DNA of 64,000 nt from JABWBD01 sp040768665 (GTDB lineage: Bacteria; Planctomycetota; Planctomycetia; Pirellulales; Thermoguttaceae). Within the stretch, counting starts at the first letter, position 1. Each line of letters opens with the position of its first letter. Below the pieces are notes generated by a model, which was not told the origin of the DNA, searched no databases, and was given only the letters and a program-made list of their open reading frames with translations. Of this stretch, positions 62,330 to 64,000 are shown in pieces. The position numbers were made by a program, and so were the translations under genes. The stretch lies in contig JAXGMN010000029.1 of assembly GCA_040768665.1 (NCBI GenBank), positions 1 through 64,000 on the forward strand, in the 5' to 3' direction.

Positions 62330-63895
62330 ATGAACGGTTTGCTGCATGGTTCTGGATGTGGATGTTGCGGCGTGAGCCGCCGGCAGTTCCTTTCTCGGGG
62401 ATGCGCCGCATGCGCCGGCGCAGCATGTGGACTTGCCCTGCGGGCACCGACCGCTCACGGCGCGGAAAGCGAGAAGGTCAAAGTGCGGCTGGTCTTCTCG
62501 CACTGCCCTCCCGACCAGATCACCTGGCCCAACATCGGTTACGACTACGAGTCGCATAAGCAGCAAGTGCTCGCGCAGTTGCAGCAGGCCTGTCCCCAAG
62601 TGCAGTTGCTTCCCGTTCTGGCTCAGGCTCCCGAGGACGTCGACAAAATCGTTCGGGACGACAAGCAGGTCGACGGCTATCTCCTGTACTTCGCGGGTAT
62701 GAAGGGCTCGGGACCGGCGCTGCTGCCTAAGCTGGGGCAGGCCAATCGACCTACCGTGGTTGTCGATCACCTCTACGCCGGCACGGGCAACTATTTCGGG
62801 GCCATGGGCGCGATTCGCCGCGCCGGATGGAAGATGGTGCCCGTCTCCAGCTCACGGTTCGAGGACCTGGTCGAGGTGGTCCGTTGCTTCACAGCGTTGA
62901 AAAAGCCGGGCGCCACGGTCGACGATTTCTTCGCCGCGGCCGACACGGCACGCCGCAAGAACATCGCCGCGATGGGCGACATGACCTGCAAGGCCGACCG
63001 CGTTGAGCCGGCGCCGGTCGGCAAGGTCGTCCAGCAGCTCAAGTCTTCCAAGATCCTGCTGGTTGGTCGAGCGGCGGGGGGACTTGGCAAGGCGATCGGC
63101 AGCGAGTTTGGCACGCAGGTTATTCCGGTAGAGTTTCCCGAGTTGCACGACGCCTGGCTGCGGGCAGATCGGCAGGCGGCTGCCGAGTTCGCCGATGGCT
63201 GGATGGGCAGGGCCGAGAAGGTCGTCGAGCCCGGTCGCGAGGAAATCGTCAAGTCCGGCGCCATGCACCTGGCCATGCAGGAACTGCTGAAGAAATACGA
63301 TGCCATGGCGATCACCATCAACTGTTTGGGCGGCTTCTACCAAGGCCATCTCCACGCCTTCCCCTGCCTCGGCTTCTGCCAGTTCAACGATACGGGGCTC
63401 GTCGGCGCGTGCGAGGGGGATCTGATGTCGACGATCACGATGCTGGCTGTGGGAATGCTGACGAATCGGCCCGGCTACATCTCCGATCCGGTTTTCGACA
63501 CCTCCAAGAACCAGATCATCTACGCCCACTGCGTCGCTCCCACGAAGGTCTTCGGCGCGGCGGGGTCGGCCAATCCGTTCCATATCCGCAACCACTCCGA
63601 GGACCGCCAAGGGGCGGCCATCCGCTCGCTTCTGCCATTGGGCTACTTGACCAGCAGCTTGAAGTTCATCCCCGGTAAGAAGGAATGCGTATTCCATCAG
63701 GGCAAAGCCGTCGAGAACATCGACGAAGACAAGGCCTGCCGCACCAAGCTGGCCGCCGAAGTCAAGGGCGACGTCGACAAGCTGATGCGCGGCTGGGAAT
63801 ACGGCTGGCACCGCGTGACGTTCTATGGGGACATCCGACAGCCGGTTGCCGAACTTTGCCGAGCCCTGAACGTGACGCTGGTTGAGGAAGCGTGA
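62330..63895 (+). CDS. Tat-exported L-fucose/arabinose isomerase-like protein
   Basis: 521 residues. A Tat leader with many cysteines (CGCCGVSRRQFLSRGCAACA) precedes a three-domain fold resembling the L-fucose/L-arabinose isomerase family: KVRLVFSHCPPDQITWPNIG, DGYLLYFAGMKGSG, AITINCLGGFYQGHLHAFPC, VGACEGDLMSTITMLAVGML and PFHIRNHSEDRQGAAI. Glu in CEGD and His in IRNHSED match positions of metal ligands in FucI-like proteins. ATG 62330 has AAGGAAC upstream. True isomerases are cytosolic, so an exported relative probably has another role. Confidence 0.78.
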   Translation: MNGLLHGSGCGCCGVSRRQFLSRGCAACAGAACGLALRAPTAHGAESEKVKVRLVFSHCPPDQITWPNIGYDYESHKQQVLAQLQQACPQVQLLPVLAQAPEDVDKIVRDDKQVDGYLLYFAGMKGSGPALLPKLGQANRPTVVVDHLYAGTGNYFGAMGAIRRAGWKMVPVSSSRFEDLVEVVRCFTALKKPGATVDDFFAAADTARRKNIAAMGDMTCKADRVEPAPVGKVVQQLKSSKILLVGRAAGGLGKAIGSEFGTQVIPVEFPELHDAWLRADRQAAAEFADGWMGRAEKVVEPGREEIVKSGAMHLAMQELLKKYDAMAITINCLGGFYQGHLHAFPCLGFCQFNDTGLVGACEGDLMSTITMLAVGMLTNRPGYISDPVFDTSKNQIIYAHCVAPTKVFGAAGSANPFHIRNHSEDRQGAAIRSLLPLGYLTSSLKFIPGKKECVFHQGKAVENIDEDKACRTKLAAEVKGDVDKLMRGWEYGWHRVTFYGDIRQPVAELCRALNVTLVEEA

Positions 63896-64000
63896 CGCGT
63901 AGAACGATCTTGCTGACAGCAAATGGTCGTCTCCGTCATGGAGACAGGCCCTCACGCCCTCCCTGGTTTAAGGAACTTCCGGGCAAATGTGGGCTCGGCA

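Overview
The window looks like a high-GC chromosome segment from a planctomycete, probably near Pirellulales/Thermoguttaceae (inference). The signs are a DUF1559 pseudopilin, a Ser/Thr kinase fused to leucine-rich repeats, many Tat-exported carbohydrate enzymes, two large secreted proteins that join beta-propeller-like repeats to c-type heme motifs, and many palindromic repeats. No rRNA, tRNA or CRISPR array was seen.

Layout. 0.2-10.1 kb: a secreted HzsA-like heme protein, a DUF1559 protein, a sugar isomerase-like protein, dcd, nth, a DUF309 protein, a Lon N-domain protein and scpB. 10.6-12.7 kb: three consecutive decayed housekeeping genes (rpe, a histidine phosphatase, accD). 13-24 kb: sialidase, sirtuin, Tat-exported DegT-type aminotransferase, pRiA4b/SEC-C protein, PAS histidine kinase, two opposed gene fragments and a kinase-LRR receptor. 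24.1-28.8 kb: a decayed REP-associated tyrosine transposase (RAYT) between 18-bp inverted repeats, IS91-type fragments, an aldo/keto reductase and more gene debris. 28.9-30.9 kb: a membrane cytochrome module (multiheme c, cytochrome b, pentaheme NrfH-like c), truncated at a repeat. 30.9-33.4 kb: a compact + strand operon encoding an E2-like protein, a JAB/JAMM-like protein and an E1/ThiF-like protein. 33.4-46 kb: cyclophilin, IS91 remnants, a lincosamide nucleotidyltransferase-like gene, secreted carbohydrate-active proteins including a GH36 alpha-galactosidase, and a nearly full-length but decayed IS91-family element. 46.6-54.6 kb: a collinear sugar-use locus (MFS transporter, enolase-superfamily dehydratase, SDR, two-catalytic-domain glycoside hydrolase, esterase). 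54.9-64 kb: a second HzsA-like protein and three Tat-exported proteins.

The strongest candidate for an under-described system is the E2-JAB-E1 triad at 30924-33404. It has no local ubiquitin-like gene and sits directly beside a repeat that truncates the neighbouring cytochrome gene. The second theme is the density of long palindromic elements: three copies of a 123-125 bp hairpin sharing an inverted terminal sequence, a relative with the same core inside different outer arms, several single arms, and a RAYT that could plausibly have moved such sequences. The third theme is rolling-circle IS91-type decay, with a shared terminus at four places and a 54-bp perfect palindrome in one copy.
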